The notes below the pieces were generated by a model. The model was not told the origin of the DNA, made no database searches, and was given only the letters and a program-made list of their open reading frames with translations. From Mantis religiosa (Eukaryota; Arthropoda; Insecta; Mantodea; Mantidae): 64,000 nt of DNA. Location of the stretch: assembly GCA_030765055.1 (NCBI GenBank), contig CM060953.1, positions 178,352,709 to 178,416,708 on the forward strand. Direction: 5' to 3'. Position 1 is the first letter of the stretch, and each line of letters opens with the position of its first letter. This document shows positions 1 through 11,879 of this stretch, in pieces. Both the position numbers and the translations under genes were made by a program.

Positions 1-1204
1 TTTATGTAATTTCTTATCCTAATCTAACCTTTACATACAAAAATATTTATTACTTTTAATTTTCCGCTTAACAGTTCTAATAATTTTGATTAAAATTGCC
101 ATTTGTTTGACAAATTAACTTAAGATATAATATCTTGAGCTTTCTATGAATAGCCTATAAAGCTACAAAATCTTAGTTCATAAATGCATGAGCTCATTAA
201 AATATACAATTTGTACTAAACCACTTCTTTGTGGCTTTAGCCACTTATATTTCCTATCATTCACAATGTTTCAAGCTGTACATTTTTGAAATTCTGTCAC
301 TGGGTTTTTGCTATTTTTGAGCCGTTCAAAGAGTATTAAAAATATCAAGTCCAGCATACTTTTTAAATATTTGATTGCTGTACTAACATTTTGAATGGTT
401 GTCAATCGGTCTGGCTCAGTTGTTATGTGGTGAGCTGTTGATTCTAAGGTTGGAAGTTCGACTCAGCCCAAAACACTGGATTTTATGTGTACTTAAATGT
501 GATAGCCAGGTATCAGTTGATTCACTGGCCTGCAAAAGAACTACAGGACAAAATTCTGATGCACCGGCACTGATATGATTATTTTATTGTGGCTAAAATG
601 TAGAAAAATGAACATTTTTTTTACAAAAAAATTACAGAATATAACGGGAAGTTACTTTGGGGCTGTTATACTGTAGTAACAACCTATGAATTGACTTACC
701 CAGAGAAGAAAAAGCGAGCAGGTGGTATTGGAAGCAAGTTCCCAACTGGTCTGGTGAATGTGTTGTAGATATGGTGAATGGTAGCTGTTTGAAAATGGTG
801 CTTGTGAAAAGGAATTTTGGAATAATTCAGGTCACGGCAGCACAGAAGAAATGCAAGTGAAGACAAAAAAGAACATTTCTGCTTATGCGATACTTCTAGT
901 CAATAATCAATTACTTCTAGGCATTATATTCAACAGTGGGCATTGTAAAATCTCTGTGTGAAACTCAACTTATTTTTGAGTATGGTTATTTCTTTTTTTC
1001 ACTTACACTATGTGCTCCATTTTCTTCTTATGGAAATTAATGGATTTGCAGGTTGTAGTAGGTTCAGGTTTCCTTTTAGTCATGCAAAAGATGAAAAGCT
1101 CTTACTTAGACCATCAATGATTTTAACAATTATTTTTAATGATGTATGCCTGCCTGTGTAGACTACTACATCAATGTTTAACTATAAAATCCAGTTTTTT
1201 GAAA
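1..1204. other. AT-rich sequence, no gene seen
   Basis: No coding sequence recognised. Around 412-475 there is a weak tRNA-like stretch (ctggctcagt, then gttggaagttcgactc) that could be an old SINE. Confidence 0.4.
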
Positions 1205-2262
1205 AGGCAATTGGAATTGCCTCTGCAATAATTCTGAATTGCAACATTATGCTAATACTGTGATGACAAATATGATGCATTGGCTAACTAATAATAAATT
1301 ACTACTTAATATTAAAAAGACACAAAGTATTCATATTTCACTATCAAATAGAAATGAAGCTAATATAGCTCCTGTAATCGCTTTTGGCAATGAGGTAATA
1401 CAATATACCAATGAAACAAAATTTTTGGGGGTAATTATTGACAAATTTTTAACCTGGAAGCCGCATATTCAATATATTACTGCAAAAATTAATAAAGCCC
1501 ACTACATAATATCAGTGCTAAGGAAAATTTGTAATACACAAACATTAATGCTGATTTACTATTCATATGTGCAGTCTTATCTTGCATATGGTATCTTTAT
1601 CTGGGGATCAGCTACCGAAATAAAAGATTTATTTGTAACACAAAAGAAAATAATAAGAAGAATGTTTAATCTAAGCAAAAGGACTCATTGTATGAAATAT
1701 TTTAAGGAAAATAATATACTAACTCTGCCATGTCTGTATATCTTAGAAACCGTATGCTTTATAAACAACAACATACAATATTTTCAAACAAATAACACTA
1801 TTCATGAACATTATACTAGGAATGGTGCTAAATTACATATACTGGGATCAAGATCAAATAAAAAACTTAACTCAGTACTTCATAAAGGGGTTCACATGTA
1901 TAACTTAATCTTAAAGAAAATCGAAAACAATGATAAGAAAAGATTCAGAAGAGATGTGAAATCATTTTTAATAAATCAGTGCTTCTATAGTACTCAAGAG
2001 TTCTTTGAATATTTTAGGTACCAGATTAAGTAGAGTAAATGATTACATAAGAATAATTTTATGATACTAATGGTTGACAATTCATGTAAGTTTTCTGTAT
2101 TTGTTGACATTGATACAATTTAATCTGATTATTGCATGTAGAATTAATTCTGTATTTTCTGAATTTCTAGTTTGTATTGTTTGTACTGTATCTTGAAAAA
2201 GCAAATATTTCTGTACAGAAATTAAATGCTAAATAAATAAATAAATAAATAAATAAATTAAC
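1205..2262 (+). mobile_element. 3' end of a non-LTR retrotransposon (LINE)
   Basis: The ORF at 1239-2033 (264 residues) matches the region after the catalytic site of a LINE reverse transcriptase: LTNNKLLLNIKKTQSIHISL, TKFLGVIIDKFLTWKPHI and SYLAYGIFIWGSA are hallmark blocks of the jockey/CR1 groups. The palm with its YADD box is missing, so this is a 5'-truncated copy. About 200 bp of 3' UTR follow, then an (AAAT)n tail at 2229-2259. The ORF is still open, so it is fairly young. Clade assignment is uncertain. Confidence 0.8.
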
Positions 2263-2298
2263 ACTGTGAAATAATAATTAAAAATTATATAATGATCG

Positions 2299-3519
2299 AC
2301 ACTCGTCACTTACTTTTTTTATATTATTGAGGGACTAGTTTCAAAGGCCATTGCCTCCATTTTCAACCTCTCTCCAGCAAGTGTCTATTGTCATCGTCTG
2401 CTCTCCTCTCTCTGGTGGTGGAACTACGAACTTCATTGTCAAATTATATACTGGATGAGATTTCAAAGTTCATTATGCGGTCCTTATTTTTCCAAATGAA
2501 TATGTTCTCCCATTTGTTAGTTTATTTTGGTTTATCACTCCTTTTAATAATTTTGAATTTGGATCAATGTCATGATTTTTGTTCCAAAAATGAAATGCTA
2601 CTACTGACTTTTCTTGTTTCAAACTGGTGTTTCTAAACTGCTCTTTGACTGATTTTTAGATTTCTTTTAGTTTAACCTATGTAGCATTTTTCACAAATTT
2701 TACAACTTATTTGGTATATTCCAGATCTATTAACTGATGGGATTTCATCTTTTGTTTTTTAATTTAGCAATTTTAAAATTGAATGTCCATTAGTAGGTGC
2801 CAAGATTATATTTTGTTCCTTAAAGATCTTTTTAAATTTGTTAAATGTTTTTCGGTGATATGTGAAAGAACTGAATATACTGTTGCTTTCTTTTTCTTTC
2901 GTAAATGTGGTTGCTTCCTTAATGATTTTCTTTAGTTTAGTAGCAGCATATTCATTCACATATCACCCAAAAACATTTAATAAATTTAAAAAGATCTTTA
3001 AGAGACAAAATATAATCTTGGCACCTACTAATGGACATTGAATTTTAAAACTGCTAAATTCAAAAGCAAAAGATGAAATCCCATCAGTTAACAGATCCGG
3101 AATATACAAAATAAGTTGTAAAAATTGTGATAAATGCTACATAGGTCAAACTAAAAGAAATCTAAAAAACAGAGTCAAAGAGCACTTTAGAAACATCAGA
3201 TTGAAACTAGAAGAAAAGTCAGCACTAGCATTTCATTTTTGGAACAAAAATCATGACACTGATCCAAATCCAAAATTATTAAAAGGAGTGATAAACCAAA
3301 ATAAACTAACAACATGGGAGAACATATTCATATGGAAAAATAAGGACTGCGTAATGAACTTTGAAATCCCACCAGTAGATAATTTGACAAAGAAGCTCAT
3401 AGTTCCACCACTAGAGAGAGGAGAGTAGACGACAACAGATGCTAGTAGGAGGGAGGTTGAAAGTGGAGTTAATGGCCTTTGAAACTAGTCGCTAAATAGT
3501 ATAAAAATGTAAGTAACAA
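2299..3519. mobile_element. Head-to-head pair of PLE endonuclease fragments (1.2-kb palindrome)
   Basis: The left arm (2299-2864, minus) and right arm (2957-3519, plus) are inverted copies of one PLE 3' region with a 92-bp centre. The right arm encodes a GIY-YIG endonuclease: SGIYKISCKNCDKCYIGQTK, then FHFWNKNHDTDPNPKLLKGV and a C-terminus NFEIPPVDNL. Outside the coding part each arm carries GAAACTAGTC and a tail with gtaagt. The centre belongs only to the left copy (residues upstream of the nuclease). Both copies are broken. Confidence 0.8.
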
Positions 3520-3572
3520 AGTGTCAAGTAAGCAGACTGCAAATAGTTTTTACGATTAATTTTGACATCACT

Positions 3573-3810
3573 TAATTAAATTTAAAGGGAGTCGATTAAT
3601 GACACTAAACAACACTTACTTTTAAATTTTTCCGAAACATGTATCAGAGACTTTGCCTCCATCCACAACCGGCAATTGAGGATGGAGGCAAAGTCTCTGA
3701 AACATGTTCCGAAAAAATTTAAAAGTAAGCGTTGTTTAGTGTCATTAATCAACTCCCTTTAAATTTAATTTATTATAATACTGTTTTCAACACTTCCAAG
3801 AAAGGAATTG
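3573..3810. mobile_element. 238-bp PLE tail palindrome with 12-bp target duplication
   Basis: Two inverted copies of a PLE tail (ending agtgtcattaatcgactcc) surround a centre with a hammerhead-like motif. The unit is bracketed by TTTGACATCACT at 3561-3572 and 3811-3822. A related sequence at 49826-49885 shows the same flanks without the insertion. Confidence 0.75.
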
Positions 3811-3844
3811 TTTGACATCACTGTTACTAAATTCCTCCGAACAC

Positions 3845-4127
3845 ACAATTATACAATGAGTCGACTGATACAGACATTCTGCACTTTACATACCACAAAT
3901 CTTCTTTCCATGCATTTCCCCTCCACTTGAACATATTATCAAGAAGTTGTCGACTGGCCAGAACTTTGGTGCTTCAGCTGATGATGGCTCTCCAGAGACG
4001 AGACATATGGCAGTGATGTCAATGACTTCTTGATAATGTCTTTAAGTGGAGGCAAAACATGTTGAAAGAAAATTTGTGGAATGTGAAGTACAGTGTGTCT
4101 GTCAACTCAATTGTATAATTTGTAATT
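3845..4127. mobile_element. PLE-tail foldback
   Basis: The left arm (3845-3953) and right arm (4017-4127) are inverted, imperfect copies of a tail also seen at 11780-11870 (aagtggaggcaaaa, then gtgtgtcagtcgactca). The centre contains CTGATGA followed by a CTCT/AGAG stem, a decayed hammerhead core. Confidence 0.6.
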
Positions 4128-4135
4128 ATACAAAT

Positions 4136-5275
4136 CCAGTATAAAATTTATATTTGTGGCTGACTCGTGACATCTCTGCAATGAACGATGCAACTGCATC
4201 TAAAACTTGTATCACCATTTCACTGTCTTCTAAATAACAAAGGATAAGCTTTATATTACTTTGTTCTTTTAATTTTTGGCATCTTAAGTCTGAGTTCCTT
4301 AATATCTATTGCTTGTTGATTCTTGAGAAAAAGCACCAACCATCTGGTTTCAATGATAGAAGTACAAGTTGTGCAAATTACGTGATTAACACAGTCAAAA
4401 AGTGAAATAAAACACAGGAGATAAAAAAATCAAAATGTTTATTGTGAAATAATTCTGAACTATTGAAATTAAAATATGAGGATCATTTATATCTGGACGT
4501 AGTAGTTAAAAGAATGAAAATTATTAGAATTCAAGTTTTTAACGCCCATTTTTTTGTATTGTTTAAAGGAAACGAAGAAATTGTACACATTATTCTTCAT
4601 CACTTTCTACAATGAGATAGAAGATAATGACTAGATATGACACAATTGGAAATTGAACTCTAAATGTAGCTTATAATAAAAGAAATGCATGCTTGTTAAT
4701 CAACCTGATATGTCTCTCAAAAATTTTTTCCAAATACGTGACCCAAGCTAGAATGTAAATAGGATAAAAATATTGTTTACAACATTCAAAACAAAATATC
4801 ACTGATAAAATAAATAGTACTTAAATCAAATCAAGTGTCTGCTTATAAAGTTACATGTACTGAATAACTTAACATTAAATTCAAAAGTTTATATACAAAA
4901 TTAGCAGCATAGTGGTCTTTAATGCTCTAATCACTTGCATAGTGTTTAAAATTTTAATTAAAACACACACTGGCACTTTATGAACATATACCTCCCAAGG
5001 TGATTAAATAGATGTACTTCTTCAGGTAAAGGTCTTTTGTGTGCATTATCTAAAATAAAAATTACCTTAAGAAATTTAACAACTAATAATTCAATACTAA
5101 ACATAGCTTCAAGGATGATCACCTCTGATGAGATGTCATGAAAGTTTTAAGTATTAAATAATTCAATGATATCACACACAATGAATTACAGCAAACAATG
5201 GAATATGTTTAATAAGAAACCAAAGACAGGAATGAGAGCCCATAGCTTTAACAGAAAATGTATGAATAGCCCAAA
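4136..5275. other. AT-rich intergenic sequence, nothing recognised
   Basis: No coding potential, inverted repeat or known repeat family was seen here. Confidence 0.5.
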
Positions 5276-5277
5276 TA

Positions 5278-6596
5278 CGAAGGCTGTTCAACAATGAATG
5301 ATCATAAATTTTTTACTGTCATAATTTTTCGCACTAAAATTCAAATTTATTATATTTTGTTAGCTTAATGTGAAACAAACACGCCGCAGTAGTTTCATTG
5401 TTGGTACTCCTGGTTCCCGCCAGTGAGAACCAGGCAAGTTCAGACATGTTCAGTATCGCCTACCACTTCAATGGAGATAACATGTGAGGAACAGTATGCA
5501 GCTTTGAAATTCTGTTTTCATCTCAACAAATCTTCAGTTGAGGCCCATACAATGTTACAGGAGGCCTATGGAGAGTCTGTTCTTTCCTACAGCACAGCTC
5601 GAAAGCGTTTTAAAATGTTTAAAGAGGGGAGACAATCAATTTCAAAGGAAGGTGGACCCGGTGCTCCAGTTACTGCTCTTACGGAAGAAAACATCAACAC
5701 TGCTGCTGCCATTGTGAGAGAGAATCGACGAATTACCTTAAGATCACTTTCTGAAATACTGAACATTTCATTGGGTGCCACTCACACATTGGTGACAGAA
5801 ACATTACACATGAGACGTGTTTGTGCGCGATGGGTTCCAAGACTGTTGATTCCCCGAACAAAAGGACATTCGCATGCAGGTCAGCATGCAGTTAAAGTTG
5901 ATGTTAGAGGCAGATCCGGAGTTTCTTTCAAACGTTATCACTGCTGATGAAATTTGACCACATCATTTTGATCCTGAGAGCAAACAGCAAAGTTCAATGT
6001 GGAAATCTCCTTAATCACCAACCCCTAAAATAGCAAAAATGATTGCTTCTGCTGGGAAAGTTATGGTTATCTTATTCTTGGATATTCATGGAATGGTTTA
6101 TCAGCATGTTGTACCTACTCACACATCAGTAACTGGACAGTATTACAGGGATGTCCTGAAAACATTGCAAGTACATATCAGGTGCAAAAGACCACATTTC
6201 CGTGAAGCAGGCTGCATGCTGCACCACGATAATGCACGGCTGCATATTGCCAATGTTGTTGCTGAATATCTTGCAAAAATCAACGTGAAGTGCATCCTTC
6301 CCCCTCCCTATAGTCCGGATTTAGCCCCATGTGACTTTCTTTTCCCTTAACTTAAAGAAACGCCTTCGTAGGAGGCATTATCCAGCATCAGAAGCAGTGG
6401 TGAAGGCTGCAGAGGTGATTTTGAAGGATCTCTCAAAAAACGATTTCCAGCATGTCTTTAAAGACTGGCAAAAATGCTAGGACAAGTGCATCGCATTCAG
6501 GGGAGACTAATTTGAGAATGACCATCAAAATTATGAGGATGAATAAAGGTATGTTGTCAAAAAAAATTGTGATCATTCTTTATTGAACAGCCCTCG
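5278..6596 (+). mobile_element. Mariner transposon, full length, decayed
   Basis: The ends are terminal inverted repeats (cgaaggctgttcaacaatga, and the complement of tcattctttattgaacagcc), flanked by TA at 5276-5277 and 6597-6598; 1319 bp is the normal mariner size. The transposase starts at MEITCEEQYAALKFC (about 5471), has the helix-turn-helix region (ITLRSLSEILNIS), then a frameshift near 5920 and a stop near 6013. The second part keeps MLHHDNARLHIAN (second Asp) and YSPDLAPCDFLFP (third Asp), spaced as in DD34D. Inactive by frameshift and stops. Confidence 0.92.
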
Positions 6597-6598
6597 TA

Positions 6599-7984
6599 TT
6601 TATTTGTAACTACCTGAGTCACCACAGGATTGATTAATTCTCTATTATCACAATTTACAGGTAATTAGAAGCTGGGTACATCACTTCTTTCATCCTCAGC
6701 CTCTATAGCAACGTTAATGTCATGCAGATTCAAAACATTTGCTTTTTTCGTTTATTTCCCCTTTTTGTCTCCAGATTTATTAGCACATCATTTTCATTTT
6801 TGTTACCATGTACCTAGGATGTAGACAAGGTATGGCATTCCACCAGAAATACATGCTTTGCAGCTCCTAGTTTCTTTTTCTTTTTCTACTTTTTTTTTTT
6901 TTTACAAATATATATTGAATTAATTATATATAATTCAATTATATATTATTATATTATAGTATGAATTTAGACAGCCAAGGTGAAGCAGCTGGAATATAAA
7001 ATACCATGCAAGTGATCAGTGTTTACAGCTCATAACAAAAATGAATACCTCAATCCAGTATTTTATTCCTTCCGATTCTGTTTAATAGGTACTTGAAACT
7101 AAAGGTTGTTCAGAAGTCAGATTATTTACAACAAACAAGGTTGCAGTATGTGTTAAATATGAGAAACAGATTCCAGATAAACATGCTTCAGTTATTAATT
7201 GAACATCAATTATGTTCACCCACCTCACTTTTGTAGACATAACCAATGTTCAGTTAATACCGTGATTAATCTCACTGATCAATTATTATTGAATGCTTCA
7301 GTTTCTTTGTCAACTGTTAGTGTTCCGAGCAACCTGCATAGCGACTTGGGTAATTCTTTCTTTGTTAATGTCCTTAGAATATACCAAAGCCTTTAAGCTA
7401 CCCACAAATAATAATCCTATCCAAGGTTGGTTGTTTGCTATCAATTCTAAAGCATTTCCACTTTCCTCGTAATGACACACATTAATCTAACAAAGTGGTG
7501 GGGCATCATTGTAATGGAATGTGCATGAGAAGTTCCTCTGTACATTCGGGAACACACTAATGAAGCAATTCCTTGTATTCTTAAGCAATGAGAAAGGCAT
7601 TATGACTTGTTTCCCATATGTCGCACTGCAACAATTTTCCTGCCCGTTGCACAAACCCGTTCAGCTGCAGTTGGCACTATTTAGTAGTCCCAATTTTCGG
7701 CAAAAAAAGAAAGAGTAAATTGTATTATTCTAACTTGATTTCTGGTCCATATTGGAGTAACATAAAGCAAGCAATAGATTGGCTGTTTTATGTTGCATCT
7801 CTGTTTTTAATATGCTTGGAAAGCTTTTATTTCTCACATAAATAAATATACTGTTTATTGATCTGAATGTAAAGCAAGATCTATTTGCACCACTTACAGT
7901 TTAATTTTACATTCAGGTTTAAAATGCTTCTTAATGTACCAATAATGTAATATTGAAACATTCTAGATTAAAGCTTTCACACTC
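6599..7984. other. AT-rich sequence, nothing recognised
   Basis: Contains a poly-T run near 6890-6902 and short ORFs without family resemblance. Confidence 0.45.
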
Positions 7985-7988
7985 TACT

Positions 7989-8034
7989 AAAAGTATTGTT
8001 TAGTGTCATTAATCGACTCCCAATAAATATAATT
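7989..8034 (+). mobile_element. PLE tail fragment
   Basis: The sequence agtattgtttagtgtcatta and the following cgactccc match the tail of the PLE copies at 3573-3810 and 24776-25136. No coding part remains. Confidence 0.55.
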
Positions 8035-8378
8035 CACACTCTTATTCAGGAAAATTATTTGTTTGTGAACTCAATTAAAATTTCTGGATAATGCACTGTT
8101 AAACATACAAATATTTGCTTTAGATGTAACAATTGGCTGTTCTTGATTGTGCACGTCATTTAAAAGCTTCTTTAACTGTCCTCAGTTTCAACAAGTCCTT
8201 GTATCATGTCCGTATAATCCCGATATGTTATATTTTATGTTAGTTTCATTATTATTCTTCACCCTTCACATACAAGAGCATGGCACGAGATAACTTTCAT
8301 AGAAATTATGACCTATAATAATAGAATTTCAAAACTGTTTTACAATAACCAAGAGTGGAAATAAGGACAGTTAACATA

Positions 8379-9064
8379 CGAGGGCTGTTTTTTTTTCAAC
8401 CTCCGATCGCTCCACCCGACGCTACGTGGGCAGCAGAAAGCGGGTATGCGCTGTCTGCGACTGCACAGCTCTCGCACTACACACTCCGCCATTGTTGACA
8501 TTCAGTCGTCAGTCGGCGTTGTGCTACAGCCACGTAAACATGGCCGCCATTATTGATGCTCCCGCCAAGTGCGAATTGCGAAGTGTAATTCGTTTTCTAC
8601 AGGCTGAAGGCCATGGTGCTGCAGAAATCCATCGGAGGATGAGTCGTGTGTATGGCGAAAACTTCATGAGTGATGGTGTTTGTGAATGGTGTTGAAAGTT
8701 TAAAGATGGCTTCTCGACCAATTTGGATGGGACATTTTTGATCATCCGCCATACAGTCCTGACTTAGCACCCAGTGACTTTCACCTTTTTCCTCAACTGA
8801 AGACGTGGCTTGGTGGGAAGCGATTTCAAACCAATGAGGACCTTCAAACGAACGTCAAGGACTACTTGAATTCACTGGCGGCAACTTTCTTTGAAGAGGG
8901 AAATGAAAAGCTTGTCCACAGATATGACAAATGTCTCAATCTCTTCGGTGATTATGTCGAAAAGTAACCATAAGTGTACTATTCTTTTGGTAATAAAATT
9001 ATTGTTTTATATGAACTTGTGTTTTATTTATAGCCTATCGGAGGTTGAAAAAAAACGGCCCTCG
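8379..9064 (+). mobile_element. Internally deleted mariner (686 bp, non-autonomous)
   Basis: Near-perfect terminal inverted repeats (cgagggctgttttttttcaa and its complement) are flanked by TA. The N-terminus (MAAIIDAPAKCELRSVIRFL, AAEIHRRMSRVYGENFMSDG) of a SETMAR-like mariner transposase is fused after KFKDG to its C-terminus (HPPYSPDLAPSDFHLFPQLK to FGDYVEK). The middle, with the first two catalytic Asp residues, is gone, so it can move only with transposase supplied elsewhere. Confidence 0.9.
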
Positions 9065-9065
9065 T

Positions 9066-9608
9066 ACATTCAATATGTAACCACTCACTATTAATGCAAA
9101 GTTTCTGGAAATGGGAACGAAGGCGAGAACAAATTTTAACTATTATTTCGGTTTGCAAGGATAACAAAATTCTGAAAATATCAGCATTATTCTTGACAGT
9201 TATGACATGAAACAACTTTTACAGTATTCCCTAAATGAAAACTAGTAAAGTGAAACTGGAAGAAATTCCAGTAAATATACATCCCAATTCCCTCAGATTC
9301 ATTGAGAGTTGGTTCTTCTAGCAAAAGTTTTGTTATGCAACCCAAAACTAGCTATTGCCTGAAAAAAAAAAAAAACTATGGTAAAAACTACCAAGAACAG
9401 AAAACAGAGAGCAAAAACAACAAATTACTTTAATTTGCTTTGCTTATATAAAGAAATGACCTTGTTATGACTGGAATAAAATGTGTATAACACCTGCTTA
9501 TACTACATATGGCATTGCAGGCAGGGTATGACTGGAGGAACTGGAAATAGTAATATATATGCATTTAGAAAAGTTTACTCCTTTGACATTGGCTAACCTG
9601 GATTGTGT
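9066..9608. other. AT-rich sequence with a short SINE remnant
   Basis: Mostly unremarkable. Around 9487-9540 a stretch (tactacatatggcattgcag) resembles the tail of the SINE at 20528-20722. Confidence 0.35.
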
Positions 9609-10255
9609 GTTTTTTTTTTTTTTGGTTCCATTTACACCCCGCCTTGAACTGCAATGGTCATATTGGCGGCCGTTCTCCTTTGGAACATATTGTTGCAAAT
9701 CCATTGTTGCGACGAGGCGGTGCGGCCGAGGCAGTGAGACAGACAGTGCAGTACAGAGATAAAAGCTCGCCGAAATGTTGGGGGAAGGAGATGGATTTCT
9801 CGAGAGTTCGTCTTTGTTCTAGCGCGTCTTGATTATTTGAGAACATTCTGGATAGTGAGTAATCTATAAAAAGGGAGCCACCGCCCGCCAGAGCAATCAG
9901 TCGGTAATTGGACGCATGCGCATAAACAGCTGTAAAAGTGTACTTTGTTTGTGGTCGAGGACCTTGCAAGTTGCATGTGTATGTGACGTAATTGTGTTTC
10001 TACGGAAATAAAGAGCAATTTTTAGGGTTTGTAACCTGGAATTTTAATTTCACGAACCCACATAGTTACAATATTGAAGGTGTTAACTCGTATTCATTGG
10101 GTTTTAATCATTAGATCATGCACACATTTGCACTCTCATTCATACCTCCAGACCCTGGGGAAGATGGGGAATTATCTTGGTTGGAGAAAAATCTCCACTT
10201 CCAGCTGGGAATTGAACCCGGGACCCCTAGCACAGCAGGATTGTGTTGTAAAACT
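9609..10255 (-). mobile_element. tRNA-derived SINE (family C), split by a solo LTR
   Basis: Reading the minus strand: a tRNA-like head with a B box near 10205-10225, a body containing ccaatgaatacgagttaaca, a tail with ggccgccaatatgacc, and poly-A (poly-T on the plus strand at 9609-9623). Related copies: 58644-58924 and 62897-63152. The LTR at 9691-10070 interrupts it. Confidence 0.85.
9691..10070 (+). mobile_element. Solo LTR (380 bp) inside a SINE
   Basis: Starts TGTTGCAAATCC and ends CATAGTTACA, with the 4-bp target duplication ATAT at 9687-9690 and 10071-10074. It has a TATA-like tataaaaaggg near 9866 and a polyadenylation signal in ggaaataaagagc near 10004. The interrupted SINE confirms both boundaries. 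Same family as the LTRs at 31057 and 34333; probably gypsy-like, judged only from the duplication size. Confidence 0.85.
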
Positions 10256-10275
10256 GTAAGCAGATGCAAAATAAA

Positions 10276-11449
10276 TGTATCTCAATATTTCCAAATCAGC
10301 TTTCCACTGTATTGATATGGTAATTGATATACATCCTGTTCTTATTCCCACGATATTGTTAACCAATATGATTTCTGTTCTTGTTTCCATTCTCAGGTTA
10401 CTGTAAATAGCCTTCAAGTTAGTCAACAGCACTTGACTAGCAACAAGTATGACATGCGAGTTTGTAGAAATATGATATGGATTAGGCATATATTTTTCTC
10501 ATAGATTTATGATCCAAAACAGAATAATCATTCAATATAACATAAGTAAATGACTTGAATAATGAATTTACATTTTTAGCTGGCCCAGTTTGAAGTTAAT
10601 ATAATTTCATTCTGACAACAGTCACCATTCACAATCTATTTTTTCTTTTTTTGTACACATCTTAAGATTAAATTACTTGCGTATTTATAACAAAATCTGC
10701 AAAAACTGGGCAAGGACTATTGCTCTACCTTTCATACAACAAATTCCTTTTAACAGTACTTTATTATACTTCTTGTTTTCACAGAGATTGATGTAAGAAT
10801 GAAGTAACTTCAATATACTGAATAGCTGTACTGTGCCAATCTTGCATAGATGATTGTGAAACTTTTAAATCAAAATGCTTCTAAAAGATTACTAATAACT
10901 TCCAAAGCTGTAAAGCATACAAAAAAAATAATACAGTTTTTGTTTCTCTAATTCATTTACATTTTTAAAATACAATTATCTAAATGCTTCCCTTTCTATA
11001 TATTTTTTATTACTTTTTTCACTACTTTTTTCATTTAAAAAAATGTGTATTTAAATAAATCATATACTTTAAAAATCACAAATATTTTTGAGGAAAACAA
11101 TTGTTTTTCTTTGCAGTTAAGACTATGTTTTAGTTTTGTTTTCTTTTACTACCAAATATATTTTTCTTAATTTTCAATTCCTGGGCCACACATCTTTGCT
11201 GAATTATAAAGCACTGCAAGTGTTACAGAAATCAATCTCGGTACCTTATTCCAAGCCCTAGTATGTGAAAGTTAATTTACAGAATGTACTGTATTCTTTA
11301 ATAATTGTTTAAATTAAAATCTGGGTAATTTTGTAGTATATTAAAATTTTAAATTCTATAGCATACAAAGAGGAAAAAAGGAAGTATGAAAATGATTACC
11401 ATTTTATATACTTAAGAAATAAAAAGACAATCACTATAATAAAAAGTAA
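10276..11449. other. AT-rich intergenic sequence, nothing recognised
   Basis: No ORF with family resemblance and no clear inverted repeat. Confidence 0.45.
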
Positions 11450-11870
11450 ATACACCCTGCAAGATGTAAATCAGCAGTGGCACATCATTTTTGGAATGAA
11501 AATTTTTTAGAAGGTATGCAGTAGCAGCACATTTCTGGGATCATAACCACAACATAGAACAAAACACCCAACTACTAAAATCAGTTCACATGAATCAAGA
11601 ATTAAACATCTGGGAAAAGTTTTATATAAAGAAATTCTGAGCACATTTAATGAATTTTGACGTTCCATCAGAAGATTATATTTTACTTAGCTCATTGGAT
11701 TGCCACCAGATGTCACGTCTCCGGAGAACCATGATCAACTGGAACACCAAAGTTCTAGCCAGTCGACAACTTCTTGATAATGCCTTCAAGTGGAGGCAAA
11801 ATGCATTGAAAGAAAACATTGTAGTATGTGCAGTACAGAGTGTGTCAGTCGACTCATAATTTTAAATTTA
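11450..11870 (+). mobile_element. PLE 3' fragment
   Basis: Frame-shifted remnants of the endonuclease C-terminus (AAHFWDHNHNIEQNTQLLKS, MNQELNIWEKFYIKK, LMNFDVPSEDY) followed by a tail with aagtggaggcaaaa and cagtcgactca as in the foldback at 3845-4127. Confidence 0.65.
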
Positions 11871-11879
11871 ACAAACTTG

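Noticed and set aside
2388..2636. 82-codon membrane-like frame
   Set aside because: It is the antisense of the PLE endonuclease in the left palindrome arm; hydrophobicity comes from AT richness.
5423..5947. Host gene resembling a SETMAR-type protein
   Set aside because: It lies inside terminal inverted repeats with TA duplications and is frameshifted: a mariner.
9658..9969. 103-codon minus-strand frame
   Set aside because: It lies across the solo LTR and the SINE and has no coding features.
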